DNA from: Nocardioides aurantiacus
GTDB taxonomy: Bacteria > Actinomycetota > Actinomycetes > Propionibacteriales > Nocardioidaceae
Reading direction: 5' to 3'
Assembly: GCF_003752505.1 (NCBI RefSeq)
Contig: NZ_RKHO01000001.1
Location: 1,116,001 to 1,180,000 of the forward strand
DNA length: 64,000 nucleotides
Part shown: piece by piece, positions 15,701-23,247 of the stretch
Layout of the letters: the number at the start of each line of letters is the position of its first letter
How positions within the stretch are numbered: position 1 is the stretch's first letter
The notes under the pieces: generated by a model
Databases searched by the model: none
What the model saw: only the letters and a program-made list of their open reading frames with translations
Told to the model about the DNA's origin: nothing
Program-made: the position numbers and the translations under genes

Positions 15701-17583
15701 ATGCCGCGCACGATGTCGCCGGCTGCAGACTCAGGGTCGGCGTTGCCTGCCAGGAAGCTGGGCGGGTTCAGGAACGCCTCCAACAGAGGGATGTTGCGCT
15801 TGGTCCCGCTGGCGGTCGTGCGGTCGACCGACTCGTTGAGCATCGAGTGCCCGAAGCGGTAGACCGCGTGGGCGAACTCGGCGCGGACGGCCGGATTGAT
15901 GTTGCTGTGGTAGCCCGTGCCGCCCTCACCGAAGAGGTTGACCATCGGCTGCACCTTGCGGGCGAACTCCTCGAAGGCCAGGTGCTGGTACTCCATCTCG
16001 GTGACGAAGCGAGCGGCCTGGAAGAGGCGCTCCTCGTAGTCCCAGCCGCGAGACCCCGCAGCAGGTGCGTGCCAGGCGTCGCGCTGGGCCTGGGACACCC
16101 CGGGGTCGTCAGCGATGATCCGGGCGATGTCGTCGGTGAGCCGGTTGTGCTCGGAGTGGAAGACGTGGTGCACGGCGGTGAGCCCGATGTTCTCGTTCAC
16201 GCGACCGTCGCCGGCGATGAAGTGGGCGTCGAGCATCTCGTCGTCGTACGTCGCCGGGTCGCCGTCGTCGGCCGTCCCACTGGCGGAGTCCTCGGCCAGG
16301 TCCACGACAGGACCGGGCCCGTCGGCGGGGTTGGCATCTCCGGTCGGCGCCGCGTGGTGCGCGATGTCGTCGAGGAAGGCGTGCCCGGTTCGGGTCGCAC
16401 CAGCAGTCGTCACCGGTGCGCTCGGGTCGCCCTCGACGACACCGTCGTCGTCGTTGCCGGTTACGCCGTCGGCGCCGGCGGAGCCCGGGACCACCATGAG
16501 GGGGAACCCGTGGGGCCCGCGCTCGAACCGACCGTAGGCGTCGGTCACGAGCAGGGGCACGCTGGACACATCGGTGTCGGCCAGGCGAATCCCGAGATGG
16601 GTCTCCGTAGCGGCCTTCAGCTTGGCCCAGTCGGCCATGCCGCCCCCGGTGCCGGTGATCATCTTGCCCGTGCCGACCGGACGCCCCTCGCGCAGCTGGT
16701 ACTGCCGCAGGAAGACCTGGTGGGACGGGTGCGAGGTGTAGGTCTGGCTCTGGTCGACGAAGGGGGAGGTCTGGTTGTTCGCCTCGCCGTCAGCGTCCTG
16801 CGTGGCGCGGGTGAGCATCATGAAGTTGGTCGGGGATCCAGCGCGGTACTTCGGGTCGTCGGCCTTCAACGGGATCATGACCGAGCCGTTCCCGCCCTTG
16901 TTGACGAGGTCGAGACCGTGGTCGAAGAACTGCCCGAAGAGGGTGAACCATGAGTTGTAGGGCGCCGAGAGGCCCGTGTCGGTCGCGACGTTGGGGATGA
17001 AGATCGAACCGGTTCGCGCGTCGATCTGGGGGTTCTCGCCACCGGCGGCCTCCGCCGCGGGGTTGCCGGCCGTCTGGTCGACGATGAGGTTGCTCACCGT
17101 GCGGGGCTCGCTGTCACGGACCGTGCCGCTGGTCTGGGCGTAGCTGGTGCCGTTCTCCGCCGCGCGCTGCTTCTTGGCAACCAGGCGGGGGAACGTCCGG
17201 TCCGCCTGTCCGTAGTGGCTCTGGTCGTCCTCGATGTTGTTGCAGATGCCGCTGACGGTGCGCAGGCCCCAAGGCAACGTGACGCCGACCCCGTTGTCGG
17301 GGATCTGGTTCGCGTCCGGCCCCAGCAGCGCTCCGCACGGGCCGGTCGAGGCGTTCGTGTTCGCGACGTGGTGCTCGGCGATCTGGACCTGCTTCAGGAT
17401 GAACCTGATGTCAGAGGCGTTGAGGTTGAACCCCTGACCGACAGGTGCCGCCGCAGCGCGCACGGTGCTCCAGGGCGACAGCAGCGCGCTGACGACGGCC
17501 AGTGCGGCGAGGGCGGCAGTCCATCGCCTCGTGTTCGGCCGCCGCCTGGCGATGGTGCGGGACGGTGTTCCAGATCGGTTCAT
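12793..17583 (-). CDS. Exported animal-type heme peroxidase with RTX repeats and three Fn3 domains (MopA-like)
   Basis: A 1596-residue secreted protein. Order: signal peptide (about 1-46, cleavage near RAAAA); animal heme peroxidase domain (about 55-870) with distal His222 in FGQFFDHGLD, the NENIGLTAVHHVFHSEHNRL block (463-482) and proximal His579 in YRFGHSMLNE; hemolysin-type RTX nonapeptides (about 903-1030, for example GGDGADNLIGGDGDD) that fold on calcium; a peroxidase-associated region with a second small RTX patch (about 1150-1180); and three Fn3 domains to the C-terminus. Peroxidases joined to RTX repeats include the Mn(II)-oxidising MopA of proteobacteria. No sortase signal or membrane anchor is seen, so release or wall binding through Fn3 is likely. 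It is rarer in actinobacteria than in proteobacteria. Confidence 0.93.
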   Translation of the reverse strand: MNRSGTPSRTIARRRPNTRRWTAALAALAVVSALLSPWSTVRAAAAPVGQGFNLNASDIRFILKQVQIAEHHVANTNASTGPCGALLGPDANQIPDNGVGVTLPWGLRTVSGICNNIEDDQSHYGQADRTFPRLVAKKQRAAENGTSYAQTSGTVRDSEPRTVSNLIVDQTAGNPAAEAAGGENPQIDARTGSIFIPNVATDTGLSAPYNSWFTLFGQFFDHGLDLVNKGGNGSVMIPLKADDPKYRAGSPTNFMMLTRATQDADGEANNQTSPFVDQSQTYTSHPSHQVFLRQYQLREGRPVGTGKMITGTGGGMADWAKLKAATETHLGIRLADTDVSSVPLLVTDAYGRFERGPHGFPLMVVPGSAGADGVTGNDDDGVVEGDPSAPVTTAGATRTGHAFLDDIAHHAAPTGDANPADGPGPVVDLAEDSASGTADDGDPATYDDEMLDAHFIAGDGRVNENIGLTAVHHVFHSEHNRLTDDIARIIADDPGVSQAQRDAWHAPAAGSRGWDYEERLFQAARFVTEMEYQHLAFEEFARKVQPMVNLFGEGGTGYHSNINPAVRAEFAHAVYRFGHSMLNESVDRTTASGTKRNIPLLEAFLNPPSFLAGNADPESAAGDIVRGMTRQIGNELDEFVTDALRNDLLGLPLDLATLNMARARETGIPTLNEARRTFHAESSDAALQPYSSWADLKFSLKHEESLANFVAAYGTHPTIESETTKAGKRIAAEALLTNASDPDPAISEDAYNFLNSTGTYENGPGGVTTTGVDDIDLWVGGLAEKQMVFGGLLGPTFNYVFEAQMEDLQDGDRMYYLSRTAGLNLLTQLEGNSFSELIQRNTDVEALPADSFSRPDYVYHVANLGTTGPILDDPSTEDWNEGTQLTRTADGTIRYGGPAHVVFNGSPGDDKVHSSEGDDTLRGNDGHDRIEGGDGADNLIGGDGDDIMTDLFGDDVLKGGDGNDALSSGRGFGGDLNQSGRGKDFVVGGNDTTETFAGPGDDVVFAGDAEDTVFGDDGDDWIEGGKGPFNLLQGDNGAPFQDDPNEAGDDVLFSYGGEQDYDAEGGQDVMLLGPGIQRAEGMLGFDFTSHKGDPLPGDSDMDITGLLPPSVDTNRDRFDLVESLSGWRFADKLRGDSRTAADMEGHELDASAIAKVQGLAALLPQDATSFTGGNILMGGDGGDLIEGRGGDDLIDGDAWMNVQLRATDKSGATRSVDDVSGLRADVFAGNINPKDIVIVRTVEPGTPGTALDTATFSGPLADYDLVTGPDGLTVTHARGTATDGTDRVRNVERLEFTDQTLTVALPTTPTVGTASRSTASGSVEVSFAAASDGSTTTGFNIQVKQSGNVIRTVDVPSGTATSAVVTGLAPGTYTFAVSAVNPFGTSPYSADSNPVTVAATAPSAPTSLVATRGNGSASLTWAPGTDGGSPLTGYTLQVRLGTLVVRTQPVGTVRPLQVTGLTNGLTYNFRLRARNAVGASPLSAASNAVTPAGVPGQTRILAPARGDVGGQLTAVANWNAPLLNGGSAITSYRVSALRMAANGTTVVGSPVVVTVPGAARTANVTLPAGNYRFEVRAINAVGAGAASARSALVSPR

Positions 17584-18113
17584 GATGACCCACTTCGGAA
17601 GCGGCGAGCAGCCGGACGGACGGACTTCCGGTCACCCTGTGCTCAGGACCTTGAGAATCCCTTGTGTTCAGCCGTCCGCTGGCCCGGCATCGCCAGTGCC
17701 CGGCCCGCGCCGATGCGGATGGACAACCTGCCCGCGAAGAGCAGCAGCCAGGAGAAGCAGAGCGTGTAGCCGGCGTGCAGGGCACGGCTGGAGTGCAGCC
17801 AGCCGATGCCGCCCCGGGCGTGCCTGTCCGCGCGACGCGCACACGGCGGCACGGTCGGGTGTCACCTGTGTGTCGCGATACCCGCGTCGTGCGTGGCCAG
17901 CGCCGTTCGCGGGGCTCAGCCCCGAGACCGCCCAGGTCCACGAGGGCAGCCACCAGGTGCAGCTCCGGGCAGTGACGTCCGGGCATTGCCCTGGGGCGCC
18001 GGCCGGTGTCATCCTGGTGGCGTCATCCGGCTGGGGGGAACGGCCGAGGAGGGGGCAGCCAGCCCTCCGAGGCGCGGAACGCGGCCGAGCAGCTCGTACC
18101 CCCGAGGTGGCCC
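17584..18113. other. Intergenic region upstream of peroxidase and CPBP genes
   Basis: This 530-bp stretch must carry the divergent promoters of the peroxidase and the CPBP protease. A weak minus-strand frame at 17643-17852 (69 residues, one possible membrane segment) has no ribosome site and only a GTG start, so I do not call it. I see no repeat or RNA gene here. Confidence 0.4.
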
Positions 18114-18899
18114 ATGCGCATCCAGCCACGACCGCTCATCACGGTCGGCCTCGTGCTCGGCTACCTGGCGGTCATCGCCGTCACCTGGGCCGTGGCCGGC
18201 ATCGACTACGACGAGGTCGGCGACTCGACGTCCACCATCGTCCGGGGGATCGTCGTCCCCGTCGCACTGGGCGCTGCCTTCCTGGCCGCCGCCACGACCT
18301 ACCTGGGGTGGTGGGGTCCCGCGATCCGCGAGGAGACCCGCGTCCCGGCGTGGCTGTGGTCGGTGCCGGTGCTCATGGTCCTTCCCGGGCTCGGCGCCTT
18401 GCTGGGCGGCCTCGGCCCCGCCGACCGGAGCGCCGGCTACCTGCTCGCCCTCGGCGTCGGGACCCTCCTGGTCGGGTTCGGCGAGGAGATGCTGGCTCGC
18501 GGAACCGGCCTGGTCGGGCTGCGGGGCGGCTTCGGTGAGGCGGCGGCCTGGTTCTTCAGCTGCCTGATCTTCGGACTGATCCACGCCCTGAACTTCTTCT
18601 TCGGCCAGGGCCTCGGCACCACCGCGCAGCAGATCGCCATCGCCTTCGTGGCCGGCTCGGTGCTCTACCTCACCCGCCGCGTCTCCGGCACCCTCGTCCT
18701 CGCCATGCTGCTCCACGCCTGGATCGACTTCACGACCCTGGCCTTCAGCGACGCCGCCGCCGACGCGCGGTCGCCCTTCGTCGCCCTCAGCCTGGTCCAG
18801 TGGGTCGCGTTCGTCCTGGCCGCGGTGGGCGTCGTCCTCGTCCTGCGGCGCGGGCGCGATCGGGACGACCACCCGGACCGCGCACCTGCCACCGCGTGA
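18114..18899 (+). CDS. CPBP-family intramembrane metalloprotease
   Basis: A 261-residue membrane protein with about seven or eight membrane segments. The CPBP (Abi, Rce1-like) motifs are present: motif 1 EEMLAR (Glu124, Glu125, Arg129), motif 2 FGLIHALN with its His, and the late LLHAWIDF with another His. These Glu and His residues hold the catalytic zinc in the membrane. Bacterial members cleave membrane-bound substrates, confer bacteriocin self-immunity or act in stress release; the substrate here is unknown. The start is at ATG 18114, which follows GAGGTGG; an upstream in-frame ATG at 18006 would add 36 polar residues. It ends at a strong terminator shared with the csbD-like gene. Confidence 0.85.
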   Translation: MRIQPRPLITVGLVLGYLAVIAVTWAVAGIDYDEVGDSTSTIVRGIVVPVALGAAFLAAATTYLGWWGPAIREETRVPAWLWSVPVLMVLPGLGALLGGLGPADRSAGYLLALGVGTLLVGFGEEMLARGTGLVGLRGGFGEAAAWFFSCLIFGLIHALNFFFGQGLGTTAQQIAIAFVAGSVLYLTRRVSGTLVLAMLLHAWIDFTTLAFSDAAADARSPFVALSLVQWVAFVLAAVGVVLVLRRGRDRDDHPDRAPATA

Positions 18900-18937
18900 C
18901 GCCTGCCGCGGAGGAGCCGTTCGCCCCCCGGGCACGA

Positions 18938-18975
18938 GCACGCCCCGCCCCCGGCGAACCGGGAACGGGGCGTGC
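18938..18975. terminator. Bidirectional terminator hairpin
   Basis: A perfect 10-bp stem, GCACGCCCCG (18938-18947) with CGGGGCGTGC (18966-18975), encloses an inner CCGG-CGAA-CCGG hairpin. It stands between the convergent CPBP and CsbD genes, 39 bp past the first stop and 9 bp before the second. No T-run follows, as is usual in very GC-rich actinobacteria. Confidence 0.7.
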
Positions 18976-18984
18976 GGCGGGGCG

Positions 18985-19158
18985 TCAGTTCTTGAAGACG
19001 TCCTTGACGTTCTCGCCGGCCTGCTTGGCCGACGACTTCGTCTGGTCGGTCTTGCCCTCGGCCTTGAGCGAGTCGTCGTTGGTGGCCTCGCCCGTGGCCT
19101 CCTTGCTCTTGCCCTTGAGGTCTTCCGCGGTGTTCTTGGCCTTGTCAGCGAGTCCCAT
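18985..19158 (-). CDS. CsbD family stress protein
   Basis: A 57-residue hydrophilic, probably disordered or helical protein. MGLADKAKNTAEDLKGKSKEATGEATND is the classical CsbD start, followed by LKAEGKTDQTKSSAKQAGENVKD. CsbD proteins are induced by general stress sigma factors in many bacteria; their molecular role is not known. ATG 19158 is chosen because AGGAACCACC precedes it and the CsbD motif begins at once; the open frame extends upstream as an Arg-rich shadow. The gene follows the WS/DGAT gene on the same strand, 112 bp downstream, and ends at the shared terminator. Confidence 0.88.
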   Translation of the reverse strand: MGLADKAKNTAEDLKGKSKEATGEATNDDSLKAEGKTDQTKSSAKQAGENVKDVFKN

Positions 19159-19270
19159 GGTGGTTCCTCTCGTAGCGGGTGTGTCGCGCTCTGTGCCCGA
19201 TCCGGGACGGAAGGAACCTCCCCGGGCGCCCGGAGGCACCAGGGGCCCGTGAGGTCGGCCCGCCACGCGG

Positions 19271-20926
19271 TCAGTCGGTCGCGGCCTTCTTGGTCGCGGT
19301 CTTCGGGGTCGCGGTCTTCTTGGCCGTCGTCTTCTTGGCCGTCGTCTTCTTGGTCGCCGTCTTCTTCGCCGTGCGCTTGGTGGCCGTGGTCTTCTTCGCG
19401 GCGCCCTTCTTGCCCGCCTCGGCGAGCGCGGCGCGGGTCGCGGCCGACCGGCCCGGTCCGGGCTGCTGACGCGTCGCCGGCGCTCCCGACGCATCGCCGT
19501 CCCCGGCGCCGGTCGGGAGTCCGAGACCGCGCTCGAGCGCGGTCAGCGCCTCACCGGTGTGGACCGCCAGCCGCTGCAGGTGCGGCACTGCCTCCCGGTC
19601 GCCGATGAAGCCGAAGTTCATGGTGTCGGCGTAGGTCTCCAGGGTGATGTTGAGCGCCATCCCGTGCGCCGGGATCGACACCGGGTAGACCGCCTCCAGG
19701 CGCGAGCCGTGCAGCCAGAGCGTCTTCTTCGGCCCCGGCACGTTGGAGAGCACCAGGTTGAAGGTGGTGGGCAACGGGTTCTTGACACCCGCGATGGCGG
19801 CCGAGGTCTGGGCGATGCTGGGCGCCAGGAGGTAGCCGGAGTAGGCCAGCGAGGGCAGCTGGCCCAGCCCGGACATCTGGCTCTTCGCCTGGCGGGTCGA
19901 GTCGATCACCGCGTCCAACCGTTCCACCGGGTCTGCCACGTGGGTGCCCATCGAGGCCATGAGCACGGCGACCTTGTTGCCGCCGCCCTCGTCCCCGTCG
20001 TCGCGGATGTTCACCGGCACGAAGGCCACCAGTGGCTTCTCAGGCAGCTCGCCGAGCTCCTCGAGGTAGGCGCGGAGCCCACCGCCGCAGACCGCCATCA
20101 CGACGTCGTTCAGGGTCCCGCCCGACGCCTTCGCGACGGCCTTGAAGCGAGAGGTGGCGAACTGCTGGGTGGCGAAGCGACGGGTCCGGCTGGTGCGCTG
20201 GTTGAAGATCGAGTCGGGCGCGCTCCACCCGCCCTTGAGGTTCTTGTGCTCCTCCCCGCGGCTGGTCTCGAGCTTGATCACGGCCTTGGCCACGCCGGCC
20301 GCAGAACCCGCCGCACCGAGCGCACCCTTGGCCACCCCGGTCGCGGTGCCGCTCACGGCACGGACCAGCGACACGGCCTCCTTCGGCGGCTTGGAACGCT
20401 TCGGCGGGTCGAGGCTGAAGAAGAACTTCCCCTTGCTCCCCGGGTCCTCCGAGAGCGAGCGCCCCAGCATCTTCACCGCGCTGTAGCCGTCCACGAGGGC
20501 GTGGTGCACCTTCGTGTAGAGCGCGAACCGACCCCCCTCGAGACCCTCGATGACGTGCAGCTCCCACGGCGGCCGGGTGAAGTCCAGCTGGTGGCTGTGC
20601 AGCCGCGAGACCAGGATCCCGAGCTCGCGCTCGTCGCCCGGGCTGGCGAGCGCGGAGCGGCGTACGTGGAAGTCGAAGTCGAAGTTCTCGTCCTCGACCC
20701 ACGCCTGTCGCGGGTGCCGCAGCAGGAACGGGTGCGTCAGCTTCTGGTTCCACGGCGGCAGGACCGGCTGGTGGCGCGCCTCGTCCAGGATGTCGCGCAG
20801 GTACGTCGGTCCCGCGTCGGCCGGTGGCGTGAACGGCATCAACGACGCGACGTGCATCATCGTCTCCGGTGTCTCGATCCACAGGAACATCGCGTCCTGC
20901 GGCGGGACCCTGCGCTTCTTGCTCAT
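19271..20926 (-). CDS. Wax ester synthase / diacylglycerol acyltransferase with Lys-rich histone-like tail
   Basis: A 551-residue acyltransferase that moves acyl groups from acyl-CoA to diacylglycerol or fatty alcohols to make storage lipid. The catalytic motif HHALVDG lies at 141-147, and the family blocks NDVVMAVCGGGLRAYL, FVPVNIRDD, and LVLSNVPGPKKTLWLHG follow in order. Residues 1-470 match the usual family length. The last 60 residues are an added tail of Ala/Lys/Thr repeats (AAKKTTATKRTAKKTATKK and on) like the tails of histone H1-like proteins and actinobacterial HupB. ATG 20926 is preceded by AGGA at 7 bases; a GTG at 20944 is the alternative. The tail suggests nucleic acid or polyanion binding. 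Confidence 0.9.
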   Translation of the reverse strand: MSKKRRVPPQDAMFLWIETPETMMHVASLMPFTPPADAGPTYLRDILDEARHQPVLPPWNQKLTHPFLLRHPRQAWVEDENFDFDFHVRRSALASPGDERELGILVSRLHSHQLDFTRPPWELHVIEGLEGGRFALYTKVHHALVDGYSAVKMLGRSLSEDPGSKGKFFFSLDPPKRSKPPKEAVSLVRAVSGTATGVAKGALGAAGSAAGVAKAVIKLETSRGEEHKNLKGGWSAPDSIFNQRTSRTRRFATQQFATSRFKAVAKASGGTLNDVVMAVCGGGLRAYLEELGELPEKPLVAFVPVNIRDDGDEGGGNKVAVLMASMGTHVADPVERLDAVIDSTRQAKSQMSGLGQLPSLAYSGYLLAPSIAQTSAAIAGVKNPLPTTFNLVLSNVPGPKKTLWLHGSRLEAVYPVSIPAHGMALNITLETYADTMNFGFIGDREAVPHLQRLAVHTGEALTALERGLGLPTGAGDGDASGAPATRQQPGPGRSAATRAALAEAGKKGAAKKTTATKRTAKKTATKKTTAKKTTAKKTATPKTATKKAATD

Positions 20927-20985
20927 GAGGGGATCCTGCCTCACCCGTGCGGTGCGTCACACCAGATCGCATGGTGTGGACGGGG

Positions 20986-21606
20986 TCAGGTCGCGCGGGC
21001 CCAGGCGGCGTACAGCGGGTCGCGGCCCCACCGCCTCGCGGTGCGCAGGTCGGTCGTGACGCCCTCGAGGCCGGCGCGCTCCAGGTAGGCCCGGACGATC
21101 TCCACCCGGCCGGCCTCGTCGGTGGCCAGCCACCCGCGCACCGCCTTGGTCGGGAAGCACCGGTTGCTGAAGGTGAGCACCACCAGGCCACCGGGACGCA
21201 GCACCCGCGCCGCCTCGCGCAGCACCTCGACCGGGCGGACGAGGTAGTCGATCGAGACGCAGCAGACCACCGAGTCGTACGACGCGTCGGCGAACGGCAG
21301 CCGTGGGTCCACGTTGAGGTCCCGGACGACGACCTCGTCGGCCACCGGGTTGGCCTGGAGCTCCAGGGCGTTCATGCCCAGCGCGGTCAGGCCGCCGGTC
21401 GGCTGCCGGGACAGGTGCGAGACCCACGACGACATCAGGTCGAGCACGCGGCCGTCGGGCACGCCGAGCTCGTCGTACAGCTCGGCGACCGCGGCGATCG
21501 CGCCGTCGTCGATGTGGGTGACGAACCGTGGTGGTGCGTAGAAGTCGGCGTCGTCGCCGGGGTCCTGCCGGTCGAAGAAGCCGGGCGGCCAGGCGTCGTC
21601 GGACAT
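20986..21606 (-). CDS. SAM-dependent methyltransferase (type 11)
   Basis: A 206-residue class I methyltransferase fold. Motif I is VLDLMSSWVSHL, an unusual variant of the glycine-rich SAM loop in which DLMSSW replaces the common DxGxGxG. Motif II is GLTALGMNALEL, motif IV FADASYDSVVCCVSIDYL, and the post-motif REAARVLRPGGLVVLTFSNRCFPTKAV is typical of Methyltransf_11. Actinobacterial proteins with the DLMSSWVSH motif form a separate group of unknown substrate. The gene is divergent from a DoxX-like gene, with 108 bp between starts. Substrate unknown; a small molecule or quinone-like compound is possible. Confidence 0.82.
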   Translation of the reverse strand: MSDDAWPPGFFDRQDPGDDADFYAPPRFVTHIDDGAIAAVAELYDELGVPDGRVLDLMSSWVSHLSRQPTGGLTALGMNALELQANPVADEVVVRDLNVDPRLPFADASYDSVVCCVSIDYLVRPVEVLREAARVLRPGGLVVLTFSNRCFPTKAVRGWLATDEAGRVEIVRAYLERAGLEGVTTDLRTARRWGRDPLYAAWARAT

Positions 21607-21714
21607 GGCTGCAGTCTGTCTCGCACCTCGCAGCCAGGGTGGTCGGAGCCCACCGATGAGTTCGGTCCCCGCCGCCCGTCCGACCTGCTGGGACGACGAG
21701 AGGCGAGGTGCGGG

Positions 21715-22110
21715 ATGAAGACGGTCGTGTGGGTGGTGTCGGCGCTGCTGGCGGTGGCCTTCGTGATGGTGGGGACGGGCAAGCTGGTGTCGTCGGGGGC
21801 GGACCTCGAGGCGGCGGCGGGCGGCATCCCCGTCGTGCTGTTCCGGATCGCCGGGGTGGCCGAGGTGCTCGGCGCGATCGGGCTGGTGCTGCCGGCCGCG
21901 ACGCGGATCCGGCCGTGGCTGACGCCGCTGGCCGCCGCGGGCCTCACGCTCACGATGGTGTGCGCGGTCATCGCCGACCTGGTCGTGGGTGGGGGAGCGA
22001 CGGCGCTGCTCCCGGCCGTGCTGGGCGTGCTCAGCGCGTTCGTCGCCTGGGCCCGTCGGGGGCCGTACGCCGTGGCGCCGCGCGCGTCGTCGGTCCCCGC
22101 CACCGCCTAG
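21715..22110 (+). CDS. DoxX-like membrane protein
   Basis: A 131-residue protein with four membrane segments (about 3-23, 42-62, 68-90, 93-113), the pattern of the DoxX_2 family. Typical features are the early KLVSSG after segment one and the FRIAGVAEVLGAIGLVLP segment. DoxX-like proteins are associated with quinone-linked or thiosulfate metabolism and redox stress in some species, but most actinobacterial copies have no tested role. ATG 21715 is chosen as it begins the first membrane segment, with AGGCGAGGTGCGGG upstream. A 12-bp tandem repeat lies just after the stop. Confidence 0.78.
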   Translation: MKTVVWVVSALLAVAFVMVGTGKLVSSGADLEAAAGGIPVVLFRIAGVAEVLGAIGLVLPAATRIRPWLTPLAAAGLTLTMVCAVIADLVVGGGATALLPAVLGVLSAFVAWARRGPYAVAPRASSVPATA

Positions 22111-22116
22111 ACCGGC

Positions 22117-22164
22117 CGGCCACCCGCGCGGCCACCCGCGTGGCCACCCGCACGGTCACCGGCA
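22117..22164. repeat. 12-bp tandem repeat
   Basis: Three near-identical copies of CGGCCACCCGCG (22117-22152; third copy has T first and A last) and a fourth degenerate copy to 22164 sit between the DoxX-like stop and the DUF998 start. Copy-number variation between strains is likely for such a repeat. Confidence 0.7.
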
Positions 22165-22183
22165 CCGCCACCGGTCGTGCGGG

Positions 22184-22825
22184 ATGCTCGTCGGTGTGGA
22201 GCGACGACTGGCCTGGGGTGCGGCGCTGTGGCTGCTGCGCCCGGCGTACGTCGCGCTGGAGCTGGTCGTCGCTGCCGCGACCACCGGCGACTACCGGCTG
22301 ACCCGCGACACCGTGAGCGACCTCGGTGCGCTGACCTGCGACCCGCGGTTCTGCTCGCCGTGGCACGACCTGATGAACGCCACCTTCGTCGGCACCGGAC
22401 TGCTGCTCGGGGCCGGGGCGGTGCTGCTCGCACCGCGGCTGGGACGCGTCGTGACGGTGCTGCTGGTCGTGGCCGGGACCAGCTCGGCCGCGGTCGGCCT
22501 GGCGCCGGTCGACCAGCACCCCGGGCTGCACTTCCTCGCCGCCGCACCGCTCTTCGTCGCGCAGCCGCTGGCGCTGTGCCTGCTGGGCGTCCGCCTGCGA
22601 CGCGAGCACCCCCGGATCGCCGGGGCGGTCCTGGCCACGGGCGTGGTGACCGCGGTCGCCGCCCTCGGGTTCGTGCTGGGAGCGCCGGGTGCCGGGGTGC
22701 TGGAACGGGTCGCGCTGTGGCCGGTGATCTTCGCGCTCGCGGCGGTGGGGTCTCGAGGGGCGCGAGCGTCGACGGGTCCGGCTCGTCCGGGGCCGGCGGG
22801 TGTGCGTGGGACGATGGGGTCGTGA
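22184..22825 (+). CDS. DUF998 family membrane protein
   Basis: A 213-residue protein with six predicted membrane segments. The family signature is the loop after segment one, YRLTRDTVSDLGALTCDPRFCSPWHDLMNATFVGTG, in which SDLG and the C-x-x-x-x-C before segment two are typical of DUF998, and a later VGLAPVDQHPGLHFLAA with conserved Asp and His. Function is unknown; the fold may be related to hydrolase-like membrane proteins. The start is at ATG 22184; GTG 22196 is an alternative four codons later. It lies 73 bp after the DoxX-like gene with the tandem repeat in the gap. Confidence 0.78.
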   Translation: MLVGVERRLAWGAALWLLRPAYVALELVVAAATTGDYRLTRDTVSDLGALTCDPRFCSPWHDLMNATFVGTGLLLGAGAVLLAPRLGRVVTVLLVVAGTSSAAVGLAPVDQHPGLHFLAAAPLFVAQPLALCLLGVRLRREHPRIAGAVLATGVVTAVAALGFVLGAPGAGVLERVALWPVIFALAAVGSRGARASTGPARPGPAGVRGTMGS

Positions 22826-22835
22826 GCGTCACCCC

Positions 22836-23207
22836 ATGAGCGACCCGTCCCGTCCTGTCGCACCCAAGCGGTCGCGACACCTCCTCGACCCTGCTGACCT
22901 GCACGCGCACCACCAGCGGTCGCAGGGGTCGATGGAGTCGTTGACGCGGGTGCAGACCTGGGTGATCTCGATCCTGGCCGTCTCCACGATCCTGCACCTG
23001 TCGGTGGGTGCGGTGTTCATCGCCTACTTCTCCGACGCCGACCGGCTCGACGCCCGCATCGGTGCCAACGTCATCGCCTCGCTGATCGGGGTCCTGGCCG
23101 TGGCCTGCGGGATGCTGATCCACCGCAGGTCGCCGATCTCCCCGTGGCTCGCGCTGGGCCTGCTGCCCGGGATCGTCGGGGCCGTGCTGACCTTCACGCG
23201 GGGGTAG
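22836..23207 (+). CDS. Small membrane protein, unknown
   Basis: A 123-residue protein with a 40-residue polar, His-containing N-terminus (DPADLHAHHQRSQGSMESL) and three membrane segments (about 42-66, 76-95, 99-118). I do not recognise the family. ATG 22836 lies 10 bp after the DUF998 stop, so the two are probably translated from one mRNA. No catalytic motif is visible. An N-terminal extension to 22800 is open but lies inside the DUF998 gene. Confidence 0.65.
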   Translation: MSDPSRPVAPKRSRHLLDPADLHAHHQRSQGSMESLTRVQTWVISILAVSTILHLSVGAVFIAYFSDADRLDARIGANVIASLIGVLAVACGMLIHRRSPISPWLALGLLPGIVGAVLTFTRG

Positions 23208-23247
23208 TGCGCCGGGGCTCGCCGCTCAAAGGGGGTACGTGGCGACC

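Noticed and set aside
17643-17852. Minus-strand frame of 69 residues with a possible membrane segment
   Set aside because: It has only a GTG start with no ribosome site, no recognisable family, and lies in a divergent promoter region; frames this long arise by chance at this GC content.
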